A stretch of DNA of 64,000 nucleotides from Lithospermum erythrorhizon (Eukaryota; Streptophyta; Magnoliopsida; Boraginales; Boraginaceae): NCBI GenBank assembly GCA_019722365.1, contig JADFUC010001346.1:62001-126000 (forward strand), given 5' to 3'. The notes beneath the pieces are model-generated. The model did not search any database, was not told where the DNA came from, and worked only from the letters and a program-made list of their open reading frames with translations. The position numbers and the translations under genes were made by a program. Of this stretch, positions 12,280-25,192 are shown piece by piece. Positions within the stretch are counted from its first letter, which is position 1. Every line of letters starts with the position of its first letter.

Positions 12280-13164
12280 TTTTCACCCCACAAAACTTCC
12301 CTTAATTTGGTCTATCGCCAGTTTAGAGTCACCTTTAAGCAATAGTTCTTTTATCCCTATGGATATGACCAATCTCAACTCGAGGATTATTGCCTCATAT
12401 TCAACTTCATTGTTTCCCAAGGGCAGGGAGGTTCGCAATCAAGAAGGTATATGTTCCATAGTTTCTCGAGGTCCTCTATAATCATAACTTTGCGCCTTCA
12501 AGCCTTGATCATCATTACGAGCCCCATCTACAAATAGGGTCCACTCAGGTTTGACTTGGCCGCCTCTCTATAGCCAGAAGATCCTTGTATGACATGCTGG
12601 GTTCAAAGAGTGAACTCGGTTATAAAATCCGCCAATGTTGTGCTCTAATGTCGGGTTCTCGTACATACGATATATATCAAATTCACTCAATTCGATGATC
12701 CATGTTGCTGTCAAATAACCGCCCATATAAGGCCGGACTGTTAGCACCTCGCTTTTAATGGTTGGTCACACACAGACCGCGAAACTCAAAATAGCTTCTT
12801 CAATTCTCGCGTAGATTATTAATGCAAAGGCCGCTTTGCTCCAGACGGGGTACCTTTCTTCGGCTCGAGGACATGGCTACTAATATATTGGTTCTCAACC
12901 TTGTCCAGCCTCTTACCAACAAGCTACCGACTCACCACATCGTAGACGGGCAAAGAGCATCAACTAGGGAGACCCTAAATATCTCTTCAATTCTTCAAAA
13001 GCCTCTTTGCAATCCTCATCCCATATAAATTTTGCTTCTAACATGCGCCTTAAATTCCTAAAGAATGGTAAATGTCTTTCCCCTGATCTAGATATGAAAT
13101 GATTCAAAGCCGCCAAACATCCGCTGAATTTCGCACTCCTTATAATCGTTAAAGTAAGTTTCAT
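12280..13164 (-). pseudogene. Gypsy RNase H remnants
   Basis: Minus-strand segment 12964-13164 contains GCLAALNHFISRSGERHLPF and EDCKEAFEELKRYL, the RT-RNase H connection of plant gypsy elements. At ~12280-12560 are WTLFVDGARN and SLPLGNNEVEYEAIILELRL, a second RNase H-type block typical of this lineage. It is interrupted by stops. Confidence 0.8.
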
Positions 13165-13904
13165 CCCTAGAGTGCTTCAATTTTATCCTGATTAGGTTCA
13201 ATTCCTCAGCGCTATCACGTATCCCAAAAACATTCCCAGATTAGCTCCAAAAGAGCATCTCTCGGTTCACCTTTAGTCTACTTGACTCCGAAGCACCAAA
13301 GGTTTCCCTAAGATTCACTAGGCCACCACCTTGCCTTGACTAGTATATCATCCACATATATTTCCATATTACGTCCGGACCGATTTGTAAAATTTCATTC
13401 ACCAGTCCGCTGGTGAGTGGTCCTGCAAAGATTTTTCAATCCAAATGACATAACCTGCCAACAATATAACCCATACTGGCTATAAAGCGGTCTCTCTTCC
13501 ATCTTCCTCAGCGCCACGCGGATTCTGACATGATACTTCGCTACATCCATGAAGTCAAAGACTTCATGGCCGGCGCTTCCATCAACGAGGCGCCCCAAAC
13601 ACTGTAGCAAGTAGAAATCCTTCGGACATGCTTTATTTAAGTTGGTGAAGTCTGTACACATCCGTCATTTGCCATTGGGTTTCTTGACCAGCACCACATT
13701 AGCCACCCAAACAGGGAACTTTAATTCGCGTATGGCTTGTGCTTTCAGTAAAGCCTGCACCTCTTCCATTATGGCTGTGTTCTTTTCATAATTAAATAAC
13801 CTTTTCTTTTGTTTTATCGGGTCAAGTTTCCGTCTCAATGTGTTACCAAGTGAGCGCGATCGCCGGATCTGTTCCGGCATGCCTTCGTGTCCCCACGCAA
13901 ACAC
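13165..13904 (-). pseudogene. Gypsy reverse transcriptase remnant
   Basis: Minus-strand blocks: FPVWVANVVLVKKPNGK (within 13665-13904), MCTDFTNLNKACPKDFY and YCWQVMSFGLKN (within 13395-13661), and the catalytic YVDD motif encoded at 13347-13358. The blocks fall in different frames, so the enzyme is dead. Confidence 0.85.
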
Positions 13905-14359
13905 ATCTTCAAATTCCCTTTATTAACGCGATCACTGCTTCTCGATGTTCCTATATAGTTTGGAACTCATTTGAAGGTTCGCTGCTATTCCCTTCCTGAG
14001 TGGATCGCCATCACCTCTCACGGCATGGCTCTTTCTCGCTTCCCTTCTCGGGCGAGTTATCCTCCTCATCAGCCTCAACTTTAACCAAGTTTATCTCCAT
14101 GTGATTTTCTCGAGCCCGCTTTCTTTCTCGGGTCCAAGGCTTTTTATTTAGCGTGGTGGAGGCACAAAGTTTGGTAACATGTTTTTGGCTTCTTTTGAAT
14201 TTAAAACTTCTTCTTATGCCCTGGGAGTCGGGAATTTCATCTTCGAGATGAATTGGTGAAAACAATGGGCTTTCAAAGTTGTCAAGATTCTGGGCGACCG
14301 ACGAGTAGCATCTATTGTATGATTGGTCCTCCATGTGTGTCTGAATAACCGTAAAATTG

Positions 14360-14660
14360 AGCTCTAATTGTGCTCACCTTTGATCTTGAACCAACATTGG
14401 AAATCCAAAGGCACTACCCCCATCCCATTTATGAAATCTAATTCGCGGAACCCCGGCCGTAAGTGTGTACAAAAGGTTAACGCTATGCTCCTCGGGAGTT
14501 GTAATTTGTCAAAGGTGCCGAGATATATGAATATCCAATCGAACTCTCTGCGGTCAACCAAAGATTCGCTTCTACCGTGAATTGCTGGCACTGCGTTATA
14601 ACCGGTCGCCCCGCGTAGCTCAATTCTATCAACTCCTTGTCCGAAAAGTCGATGGCTCAC
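14360..14660 (-). pseudogene. Gypsy protease region remnant
   Basis: The minus-strand reading includes LGTFDKLQLPR followed by a diverged FINGMGVVPLDF stretch, matching the segment after the aspartic protease active site in plant gypsy polyproteins (DILFxxxFDKLQLPR). The active-site DGGSS itself is not preserved. Confidence 0.6.
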
Positions 14661-14679
14661 TTACTTAACGGGCTTGGTT

Positions 14680-15900
14680 GATTGAATATATCTGTCTTCT
14701 TGCATAGCTCTTTCTGGAGTTACGTGAGTCCCCTCCTCCTGCAATACCTAAATGATCAATCCGTCCAAGAAGTTCAAGTAGGTAATTGCTGGTTCTCGCT
14801 TTACTTCACGAAGTGTGGTAGGCTCTCGGCTTTGACGTTGTTGTTCTCACGAGTACCCTTAGTCGTGAACTCTTTCAAGTGTCCTCTTTTTATTAGCTTC
14901 TCTATTTCAGCATCCAAGACTCTTATGACTATTTGTAAGATGCTTCCATGTTCATTTATATTCGGGCAGTAGTGTTCGGCCCCCTTCTACTCCGGTGTAC
15001 TTCTCATCCAAGACTGCTTAGGGAGTAACTTTTTGTCTCTATCCGAGCACATACTCCGCCATTGAAACCCGGCAACGGGTGAAACCGGCATCAGGGGAGC
15101 CTTCACAAGACTGCAGATTGTTTTTGAGAATGGGTTCAAAATTCCTTCTTGAACTCGGCCCCTTGTCTCGATGAAGCCGGTCCTGCATCGTAAGTTTTCC
15201 CTTTGGCGACTTAGTGCCCTCTTTTCTCAACGAGTCCCTGGTCCTTGACCTTGGTTTTTAACTTCTCCACTACATATTGGCTTAAACCCATGAGTTCATC
15301 CTTTTCGATAATGCGGAGTTTCGAGAACTAAAGCTTTTTTGAGTTTACCATAAGCTGCCGCGATAGAACGCCATTTATGCCACTTTTATTATTGACCTCG
15401 TGAACACCGAGAAAAATGTGGTTACAATGCTTTCGGCAGCCTTAAGGTCCATTAGGGGCTCCCCTCGCCGGATGTCCATCAACGCTTCTTCGCCCCCGAT
15501 AAGCGATATATAGTCGATCCAAATTTTGCTATAGCGAATTCGCCGCTTGTTGGCATGTAATATAGACTAAGGGGCAGCTTTACGTACCACCCAAGGCACG
15601 ATCGGATAAACTATCGGAGAATGCCTTGCATAAATGTCCTGATCATTGACGCCATTTACTATCTTGGCCAAAATCCTTGGTGTTAAGCTTTATCGGATCG
15701 CCGCTGCCATTGAATTGGGTGAATCGCGGCGATGAAACTCAGGGCAGGAACCGCCGGCCCAAACGGCCGCTGAATCCACATCTTTGTTTTGCATTCCTTT
15801 CTTTTGACAATGGTTGGTACGAATGATTTCATCATTTCTTTTAATGTCTTCCAACTCTTGTCGCAATTAGCGTAGCTGGATCAAACTGAGCCGTTTGTGC
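14680..15900 (-). pseudogene. Gypsy gag remnant
   Basis: Scattered minus-strand gag-like blocks in several frames between the protease region and the primer-binding site. One, at 15039-15230, contains an RRNFEPILKNN motif of the linker before the gag zinc knuckle. Assigned mainly by position, so detail is uncertain. Confidence 0.5.
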
Positions 15901-16220
15901 ACTGGTGTCACGCTGGGTGCACGCAGAACGCCTCCTCGTTATCCCTCAGCCTCCCCGTGGAACTTCGCTTGCTACTTCTCGGGGCTGCCGCCATGTCTCA
16001 AGGTGACGCTGGTATACGGTATTTAATCGCATTGTCCTTTTCTCGCTCTTTATGGAGGTATTCGTTAATCCAGCTTTATCTCAAATTCCCTCATTATCTT
16101 CGTGATATCGATTCCGTGGTCGCTGGGTTGGATGAGTTATTTTGTTACTTACTCATGAACCGACTCGTGAATGCATATGTTTCGGGTTTACACGGCTTTC
16201 TTTCTTTCAATCCTTTTTAA

Positions 16221-16231
16221 GACGGCGCCAA
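16221..16231 (-). other. Gypsy primer-binding site
   Basis: On the minus strand TTGGCGCCGTC matches the start of the primer-binding region common in plant gypsy elements (TTGGCGCCGTCTGTGGG). It sits just inside the presumed 5' LTR (about 16232-16500) and sets the element's orientation. Confidence 0.65.
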
Positions 16232-16500
16232 TTGATAATTGCAATCCGGCTAATAATAAGTTATTACAACGACCGATTGACTCTATTACAGACTATTGAT
16301 CGCAATTGACTCTCTTACAACTTCATCAATCCTGGGTGGCGGTTCTCTCTGGGCAAAGATTATACCGATGGCTCTTTCTTTACTCTCGACCGGGTCAGGC
16401 GCGAGCAGATCCGTCTATCGATGTCCCGCGCGGTCCGTAACCTCGCCTGACGCCGACTCTAAAGTGTGACCTGAGCGAATACAAACACTCCGACGACAAG

Positions 16501-19430
16501 CTTATTTTGTATTTTTGTGAGAGTACGTATTATAAGAGATGTACTAGCAAATAGTGATTTTGGGAATTGGCTTATAGAAAGTGTACCAAAGAGTTACATT
16601 TATGTGACAAAGACATGAAGATCTCTCTCTAGATGTAATCGCTGCTAATTGGCCAATATTCGCGTATTAATGCCTTATCTATAAGAAATTCCATTAGTAC
16701 GAAAATTGACCATATATTATTATATATGGTCACATCCTGCTGATCCATCCGCATCCGCATCCGCAGTTTGAAAACAAACAATTCAAAAGAAAAACATCAA
16801 ACATCAAACATCAATTTCAACCAAAAATATTCTATCCATAATCGGTAATAAAATATAGATTACTTTCTTTTTCTATTTCAACTTGGATTATTGAATTGTT
16901 GAAGGATTGTTGCTGCTATGTTTTGACGATGACTTTGATTTCAGGTTGATGGTTCTGGTGGTAGTATGCGAGGGCCGTGGTGGGTGGCTATGGTGGTTCG
17001 GGCTACAGGGGATGTGATGGGATGGGCTACAGGGTATTGAGGATGATGAAATTATATTTTATATATTCTGTATATTAATGTTATAATAATACATATTGTT
17101 AAAGAGGTCTCAAATTTTTCTTTCTTTAAAATTGTGTCCCAAACTCAACAAAATTGCACCAAAACCTCGTTTAATTACATTTAACGGTCAATTTAACAGT
17201 CAACCCGACGGAATGGCTAATATGATAGTATTTAGGAAGTTTAGTGGGTTTGATGGTAATTTGGATTACATAGTGGGTGGAATGGAAACGAGGGTATTAT
17301 CCAATGAGCGCTAGTACCTTTTGTCCTAAAATTTATATGCATGCATTCACATGAATTAGAGGGAACTGTTTGAGTAATCGTACTGATTTATACATGTCTT
17401 AATTAATATTTGTGGATTATTTGTTTATATGGAGAATAAAAAAAGCTACAAATTATTTGTTTAAACTCAAATAATTTTTATACAAGTAACTTTTGACCTA
17501 GTTTAGTGTTAATATAATAATCATAATTTAGGTCAAAATAATGTGTTAATTTTATATGAAATATGATATTTTTTTTGGAAATGGAGAGAATATTAATAAG
17601 AGGATATCTTTTAGAATTGATTGAGTTGGAAAAATAATTATGTTGCTTTATGAATACCAGTAAGAATTCAATTCAGATTATACATATCATTAGTTCATAT
17701 TGGAAAAAGAAGAAAATAATGAAACATGAACTTTAGTTGATACTTGATCGGTGTCTTCAAAGGAAAAGAATACTCCATATTAGTTGATCAGTGCCTTCTT
17801 GCCATTCGAACTGTTAAACATATTGGTTCGTACCTAGTAGATGTTGGATATAATTGCTAATGGTAAAGTCCTACTAAAACTTGTGTAGGTTATTGACTTA
17901 TTGCATTTGCCGAGTTTCTGGTAGTGTCCTACTCAAACATATGTACGTTAGTATTTACATTTATTTCATGATTTAAGTGATAATAAGGCGTGTATTTTAG
18001 CCTCGCTCAATCACAAGAAAGTTTAAATAAACTTTTAAGATAACTCGTTAATATATATATATATATATATATAAGATTACGTGGATAGCCATCTTACAAA
18101 CTTATCGCTCCGGATCATCTACCCCTCTCAATGCCTTATCCGTGTCCATTTTCGTGTATTTCCAGACACATGTGACGTTTATTGGGGACACTCAGATCAT
18201 ATGCCAAACCTATATTGTCATGAAAGTATCCTAGTTGGTAGTATTCCTGGAACGAACCTAAGTTAGTTCAAAGTTTCAGTTGGGATCGAAAAACCTGATT
18301 CGATGTAACTAGTTAAATGTTAAAATTGATTGATTTCGAATCAAATAAACACTTATATATTATATATGTGCACGTCTCTTATATTAATATTATTATATAT
18401 TCTAAATTAATAGACCGTATAAACGCATAGTAAATCAACATTGCGAAGACGAACAATTGAATCGAATTGAGTACTCACTATTCTTTTTGAGATGGAACCG
18501 AGTCAAATCGAGTAAAAAATATCACTCGAAAGTTCAACTCGTTTAAAACCAACTTCTTACTACGTTAAACATTAGTCCAAAGGTAGCACCAGCACTATTA
18601 ATTTTCACCATTCCAAGGCAACCATCATGTGCGCCGCACCATCTTGCGCAACCAAAGCCAATTACGTGTTCGTAGAGCAACAACATACCCCTCCAATCTT
18701 TTTTTGTATCAATCTTCAATAATTAATTCTTTTTATCTATCGTTCTATCAAAACATAAATTTAATATTATTGGATTGATCTTTACAAATACAGAGTATTT
18801 CATATAATAGTCTTTGGTATCTTTTATAATATAATTCCCTTTCTGTTTTTTTATTTGTTATTCTAGTCATTTACACATAAATTAAGAAAAATAAAAATTA
18901 GTAAAAAAGTACATTGAAATATAGAATAAAAATCATTTAAAAATATAACATTGGTTGGTTGATAATTTCATGAATAAAAATAATCAAAAAGTACATTGAA
19001 AATGTAAAAGTACAATTTTCTATACTAGAATGATAAAAAGTTTTGAAACAAAAAATTAGTCTAGAACGACAAAAACAAAAAAACAAGGGTACTTCCTCCA
19101 TCACAATTTGTTTGTCTCATTTAATTTTGCACAAAGTTTTAGGATAATTTAAATTCATATCACATTATTAATTTCCCCTCCAAAAATTTTACTAAAAAAA
19201 AATGGCTAAACAATTTGAGATTGAGAAATTAATAAAAATTAATTTATGATCAAAACATGATAAAAATAAAAGTGAATATATCAATTAAAAAGAAGTCGGG
19301 GGATTAAACATAGTCTTCAACCCTTTCTTCACAAGTTAATTAGTCCCTATTATTTAATGAATTAATGACAACACCACATAATATTTCTACTTTTACTATC
19401 AAATCATTCAAACTACCTCATTAGCTTCTT
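16501..19430. other. Intergenic region
   Basis: No gene supported. At ~16945-17035 a short GGT/GGC-rich stretch could encode Gly-Tyr repeats but is broken by stops. A (AT)n microsatellite lies at 18050-18072. At about 19095 a TACTTCCTCCATCACAATTT stretch resembles a Stowaway MITE arm, without a clear partner. Confidence 0.5.
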
Positions 19431-19438
19431 TATATAAA
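19431..19438 (+). promoter_or_regulatory. TATA box of the RCF3-like gene
   Basis: TATATAAA about 320 bp upstream of the start codon at 19752. A start of transcription near 19465 would leave a ~290-nt leader, reasonable for this gene. Confidence 0.45.
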
Positions 19439-19751
19439 TCAACACAACAATTTGTTGAGACCATCTTCTTCTCACACTTCCAACTAGTGAAAACAACCTA
19501 GAATAAGCAAACATTTGTCTGAATCTTATTTTTAGTAGCTGTTTTGAAGTGAAATTTAGCTCATTTGACCCTAATTCAGGTTTGTAATGGAGGACTTATG
19601 CAAACCCTAGCTTGAATTGGATCTGAATCGACTTTTTTGGGATTTTGAGTTGGTTTTGAGGAATTTTGGGTTGACCCCATTTCATATTTGAAGACATTGA
19701 CTAGTAAAAATCCAATCTTTATCAGATTTGTGACTTACCCATCATACCCAA

Positions 19752-22700
19752 ATGGATAACAGATCAAGATCCAAAAGGTATTACTATTATGACCAGAACT
19801 ATGATTCAGATAGGACTAAACAACCTCGTTATGGTGGTTATGGTGGTGGTGGTGGAGGTGGAGGTGGTGGTGGTGGTGGACTTGGTGGAGGAGGAGGTGG
19901 TGGTGGTGGTGGTGGTAATTATACACAATCACCACTACCATAATCAAGCCGCTGTTCGGTAGTGGCCCTCCGGGTGAGGTGTGAGGGGAGGGGTGGGGTG
20001 GGAGGAGTAGGGTACAGGACTCATCTTTGATGGTGACTACTTGCTATAGGATTCTTTGCCATGATATGAAGGCTGGAGGAGTGATTGGGAAGTCTGGTAG
20101 TATTATAAAAGCCATTAGACAACATACTGGAGCTTGGGTTAATGTGCATGAATTGATTCCTGGGGATGAAGAGAGAATTATTGAGATTTCTGATACTAGG
20201 AGGAGGGACCCTGAAGGGAGAATGCCTGCGTTTTCGCCTTCTCAGGAAGCGTTGTTGTTGATTCATGAGAGGATTCTTGAAAGTGACATTAATAATGGAG
20301 GTGGTAGTGTTGGTCCAGATGGTAGTAGAGTGGTGGTGACTAGGTTGGTGGTGTCCAGAATGCATGTTGGGTCGATATTGGGGAAAGGGGGGAAGATTAT
20401 TGAGCAAATGAGGAATGAAACTAAGACCCATATTAGGATTTTGCCCAGAGATCATACATTGCCTCGTTGTGTTTCGATGGCTGAAGAGATTGTTCAGGTT
20501 TTGTTTTCCTGACACATGTGCATTCACATAAATATTATGTTGATGGTACTTTTACTAAAAATCTGAATTTTGATTTGAATTGCATTTTGATTATGAAATG
20601 GAGCACCTCAGTGTGAATCTAAGACAGTAAGAACCTAGTAGTGGACTGATATTTAGAGTACCTATGCTTGAAAGTTCACTTGCAGCTTCTGTTGTTGGCT
20701 ACATTTGGTTTAAATTAAAACTTATATTTGTTCGTGTTCGGACCTTTTTTACTAGCACTAGACCAGTAGAAAGAAGAGGGACGAAAATGAGTTTCAGAGT
20801 TTGGATTTCTTCACCTCCATATTTTGATTGAGCTAATACGTATTAGGTGTATGTAATATTATACTCAATGAAATTTATGAAATTAATTGAAATGTGGTAC
20901 TTGAACTTGCAGCCTACGGTTTTGGCCTCTGATTTTTGTTAATTAACTAAATCAGAGAAAATATGCAATCCTTGAATAGTTGATCGATTGAAGAACTAAT
21001 GTCATGCATTATATTCTCTTAAAGAATCTAAAAGATGTCTCTTCTTCAGGTTGTTGGTGACTTGATTGCTGTGAAAAATGCCGTTGAGATCATCTCCTTG
21101 CGATTGAGGGAAAGCCAACATCGTGACCGTACTCAAATTCCGAATCGGTTGCATTCTCCTGACAGATTTGGTCCTCAGGATGAAGATTTCATTCCTCCCA
21201 TGGGCAATACAACAGATAGAGTATCTGCTGATGGGCCTATGTACAACTCAAGATCATCTGGTAATTTCAATTCAAATAGAAGCAATAATAATTCCAATCG
21301 TTCGTCAGGATATGACATTGAACCTGAAAGTGCTCCTGTCAACGACAATGTGCAATCATTTTCTGGTGAAGAACTCATATTCCGGATTCTCTGCCCTATT
21401 GAAAAGATTGATAATGTTATTGGGGATTCTGATGGTATAATGGATCTGCTTCAAAATGAAATTGGTGTGGAGATCAAGATTGGTGACCCGGTTTCGGGTG
21501 CTGAGGAGCAAATTATTACCATTTCATCTGAAGAGGTAAGTTCACTTCCCATTCTACTGGAATTTCTTTCAGGATCAATTTCTTTGGTGTGAACGATTGT
21601 ATCAACTTTCCTCTCTTTATTCTCGGCCAGTACATATTCTACTATGATAGTGCAGCCAGGCAGATTTCATTGTGCACTTGAAAATTAATTTGGATAAAAG
21701 TCACGAGGTTGTAAATAATTTATGTTGTTTATTTCACGAGGGTCCCGACGATGAGCTGTTTCCTGCTCAAGAAGCCTTGCTACATATTCAAACCCGCATC
21801 GTTGATCTCATTCCTGGAAAAGAGAATGTTATTACCACTCGAATACTTGTGCAATCAGATGAAGTCGGATGTTTAGAGGGAAGTGGTGGATCACTGTCTG
21901 AAATAAGGAAATTAAGTGGCGCAGATGTTCAAATCTTGCGCCGGGAAGAACTCCCAGTATGCGTTTTGGGATCAGATGAGATTATTCAGGTATATCTGAT
22001 TCTCATCATACTCAGAAATACAATACAAGTAAAGGATATATTTTCACGTCATGAAGTGTGATGTACGAATTCCATAGAGTAGTTGGCAAAGGCTCGCTGC
22101 TAGTTCGCTAAGTTCTTCGTACTCTTTTCGGATTTAAGGCTTCACACCATATATTAGCATAAAGTTATTTGGATCTCATTCTATTATCCTAATTGATGAA
22201 TGAAGTTTCTAATTTTTTTTCAAGCATCATGGCCTCATGGGTGTCATGGGGGAGAGTGTCTTCTTGGGTTATCGAGATGACCTAAGTTCTTGTGCATACT
22301 TATTTTTTGTTAAATGAAAGTTATGAGTAGATAAGTTTAACCAACCGACAATACTACTTGTCTCATAGGTTTGCTAACTTCTGCTAACAGTGTTATTAAC
22401 ATTTGACCCAGATCGAAGGGGAGATAAAAGCAGCTCGGGAAGCTCTTCTCGAGGTGACATCACGGCTCCGGAGTTATATATACCGTGATTTCTGTCAAAG
22501 AGACATGGGTGGTCATTTATCTGTCTCTAGTCCTATGGGGAGTAGTGTAGTTCCTGATGCTGCTTCTGGCGATAGTACTGATCGAGATAATAATGTGAAA
22601 AAGGATCCTCCTCTCTCAACTGTTAAGAGTACACAAGTAACTGCAGCAAAAGATCCAGTTAAGGTATGAGGATTTGAAGCGTGCTCTCATGAAGCATCAT

Positions 22701-23461
22701 TTTTTCCTTCATTGAATATATGTGTGCATGTTGTTTGGGGGGGGGTGGAGATCGTAAATTGTATACAAGCCGGTTTAGGTTTCATCTTGTCTATGTTTGC
22801 TGGGCATTGTTCTATGTTGAATCAAACTATTGGAAAATTGTTGGGGCTGACATTTACAGACTATGTTCTTGTTCTACAGGAATCCATTTCATCAAACAAT
22901 GAAGCTGCAAAGCATAGTGAAAGTGAGCATCGTGAAACTAAACCAAGCGGATACAGGTAATGCTTATTCTAGGAATTAAGAAGCTTTCTTTATATATTTA
23001 TTTCTTGTGCAACTCACAAACTCATCTTTTTTTGCCAGACTTGCTGTACCACTAGTTACCCGCAGTATACTTGAGGTGGTCATTCCGCCATATGCAGCTA
23101 CAAAACTTGTAACCAAATCCAAAAACAAGCTTGCTCAGATCAGTGAGGTGATTATTTCCTGCTACATCTGTTTGTATTTATGGTTGTATAAAAGTGACCA
23201 TAACATTTTCTATTCTGTTTCACGGAAAATAGTTGTCTGGAGCAAATGTTAAACTAGTTGAGGATGGAAATGAGGCAACGGAAAGAGTAGTCCAAATATC
23301 AGGGACCCCTGAGCAAGCCGAGAGAGCTCAGAGCTTGCTTCAAGGATTCATATTAAGCAGTAAGCCTACTTGTTTATATTAAGTTCTCGAAGACATACAT
23401 GTATTAAAAATCTGATATTAACACCATGTATGTTGATACAGTTGAAGAAGATGTCCCATGA
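19752..23461 (+). CDS. RCF3: KH-domain RNA-binding protein, RCF3/HOS5-like
   Basis: Exons: 19752-20497, 21050-21535, 21741-21989, 22412-22663, 22880-22956, 23039-23147, 23233-23359, 23442-23461. Phases agree across exons 2-8. Start MDNRSRSKRYYYYDQNYD and end EEDVP match RCF3/HOS5/SHI1 of Arabidopsis, a nuclear KH protein that works with CPL1 in mRNA capping, splicing, microRNA biogenesis and stress gene control. KH1 has VIGKSGSIIK and KH2 ILGKGGKIIEQM, both with a good GxxG loop. KH3 (VIGDSDGIMDLL), KH4 (EGSGGSLSEI) and KH5 (VTKSKNKLAQI) are more diverged. After the ATG comes a poly-Gly tract of ~30 residues. Exon 1 is 746 nt, not a multiple of three: the ATG frame stops at 19941-19943 while KH1 is in another frame from ~19985. 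At least one small indel lies in the G-rich stretch 19916-19985, or there is an unrecognised splice. Otherwise the gene looks intact. Confidence 0.9.
19828..19916 (+). repeat. GGT/GGA trinucleotide tract (poly-Gly)
   Basis: Imperfect GGT/GGA repeat in exon 1 coding for a glycine-rich N-terminal linker. A Gly-rich segment is also present in RCF3 homologues, so it is a genuine if length-variable part of the protein. Confidence 0.85.
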
Positions 23462-24957
23462 AGTGCAATTACCAGAAAGGTGAGGCAGGAAGTCGTGCCT
23501 TGAGATTGTCTGCTGGCCGAGGTTCCACCTATTTTTGGTGCAGTTTGTTGTCATTAACCATGCATGTGGGTTGATTGCACATACAAAGGTAGCTCTTTTT
23601 AGACGTTTCTGTTTACAAGGTTTGAAACTGTGGGGGTCATTTTGGCAGAAGGCTTCGTGAAACTGATGAGTGTTTTGTTATGTATTTTGTAATGAAGCAA
23701 CCATTTTGTGAATATTCCACCCCTTTTTCACTTTATGTTGTTTCATTTCTTTGAGGTGAAAAAGTTTTAGTTTTTCATGTGGGAGTCACAATTGACTACA
23801 TCTAGTATTTGCATACCCACATTTTCTTTTCTACCAAAAAAAATTACCCTCATTTTCTAGTTTAATTGCCTAAATCTTCAAAATTGGAATGCATTATTGC
23901 CAAACACACTGTTATCACCTAATTTCTTGTAGTAGCTCAAGAGACAAATATATCATTTTCCATTTGTTAATACTTGTATCTTAAGCTTCGTTGAAGCTTC
24001 AATAATTGGTCTTAAAAGAGTACAATGATGAAAAAATGGTTCATTTTCCAAACCAACTGCACCTACCATGAATTCTTTTTCATAATTTTTTGTGGAAGGT
24101 ATGATTTGTTCGAAAGGGAAAGAGTGATGAAGAAGTTGAATGCAATACTATATTGATTTGAGTAATACTAATTCATTATGGACCCATGAAAAGCACCCTT
24201 ACTGGAACTATGGTAGGGAAACATGCATGGCTTAACATTATGCTTAGTTACTATGGGACAAAGTTAGTTTCTTAATGGGGTTAGCTTTATTTAATTTATT
24301 CTTCTCAAGAAACCTAAAATGTGGTTCTACAAGAAAATCAAGTTTCTTCGTAGAGGTAGAGGTAAAAATGAGGTAGATGGTTTTTTCCCATTTATAAAGC
24401 AATGTGCAAGTACCATTGCGGTGGTTATTCTTTCGGACTGCCCTCCTCCTTCCCCATCTCCGCCACCTTACATTCTGCAACGCGTAATCTCTGCATGCAA
24501 CTTGAAGTGGACGTACATGACAAGGTTTCTCCACTACTGTCAATGGCTTGACATTGCAGAATATTAAGCTTTACTACTTGGCAGAAAAATGGCATGAAGG
24601 GGACCAAAATAAAGGCATAAAATGTATATGAAAAAGAAGTCAAAACCACATTCATCCTCTCAAAGTTCATTCCTCAAAGTGCAAAGGCTAAAGGTGTGTC
24701 TCAGCATCGACCCTTCTCGTCCCCTACCATTTTACCAGATTCTCTTATGTCAAAAGCAAATGAAAGGGATGTGGAATAAATGGATTTCTACCGTTAAAAA
24801 ACTCAATGTAAATGAAAGGGATGTGGAATAAATGGATTTCTACCATATTACTAAGATATATTACGCATGGTCAAAGACCTTTTATTAAAAATAAAATAAA
24901 AGATGTATTATTTAACATATATAATATTACAGAAGAACAAATTTATGTATTACTTAC
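23462..24957. other. Intergenic region after the RCF3-like gene
   Basis: Probably begins with the 3' UTR (~23462-23730). No other gene supported. A 35-bp direct repeat (24758-24792 and 24810-24844) is the only clear structure. Confidence 0.5.
24758..24844 (+). repeat. 35-bp direct repeat, offset 52 bp
   Basis: Two identical 35-nt copies at 24758-24792 and 24810-24844 (beginning AAATGAAAGGGATGTGG), separated by 17 bp. A recent tandem duplication. Confidence 0.9.
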
Positions 24958-24959
24958 TA

Positions 24960-25192
24960 CTCCCTTCATTTCATATTATGCGCCTTTTAAAATCACACAT
25001 ATACAAGAAAATCATTATAATATCAATTGGGCGTGAACAGCTAGTGAAAGCTACTACTTCCTACAAGTCGAACCAACAAGATTTATTTGTTTCACCAAAG
25101 ATGTTAACTGAACATTAATTTTTACATCAAATCTCTGTTATTACACCTAATAAACTAACAATCGCTAAGCGCTCTCTAATACGACGGAGGAG
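24960..25192. mobile_element. Stowaway-like MITE
   Basis: Starts CTCCCTTCATTTCATATTAT and ends ACGACGGAGGAG, whose reverse complement CTCCTCCGTCGT resembles the start. Both ends are flanked by TA. These are the marks of Tc1/mariner-type Stowaway MITEs (CTCCCTCCGT termini, TA target duplication, ~240 bp). The terminal repeats are degenerate and the interior is not recognised. Confidence 0.5.

Larger units (their letters stand above)
9826..16500 (-). mobile_element. Decayed Ty3/gypsy LTR retrotransposon
   Basis: Read on the minus strand the order is 5' LTR (~16500-16232), primer-binding site (16230-16221), gag (~15900-14700), protease (~14660-14360), reverse transcriptase (~13904-13165), RNase H (~13160-12280), integrase (~10900-9827). 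This protease-RT-RNase H-integrase order is that of Ty3/gypsy. Every domain carries stops or frameshifts, so it is not autonomous. No 3' LTR is seen to the left; copia gag sequence begins instead. A ~1.1-kb AT-rich insertion (11031-12146) separates RNase H from integrase. The interior is richer in G+C than the flanks. Confidence 0.85.

Noticed and set aside
15897..16220. Plus-strand 107-aa frame
   Set aside because: Falls in the gag/leader part of the minus-strand gypsy element; no family similarity.
20021..20527. Minus-strand open frame of 168 aa, His/Asn-rich
   Set aside because: Antisense to the KH1-KH2 exon of the RCF3-like gene; its composition is the mirror of Gly/Val-rich coding.
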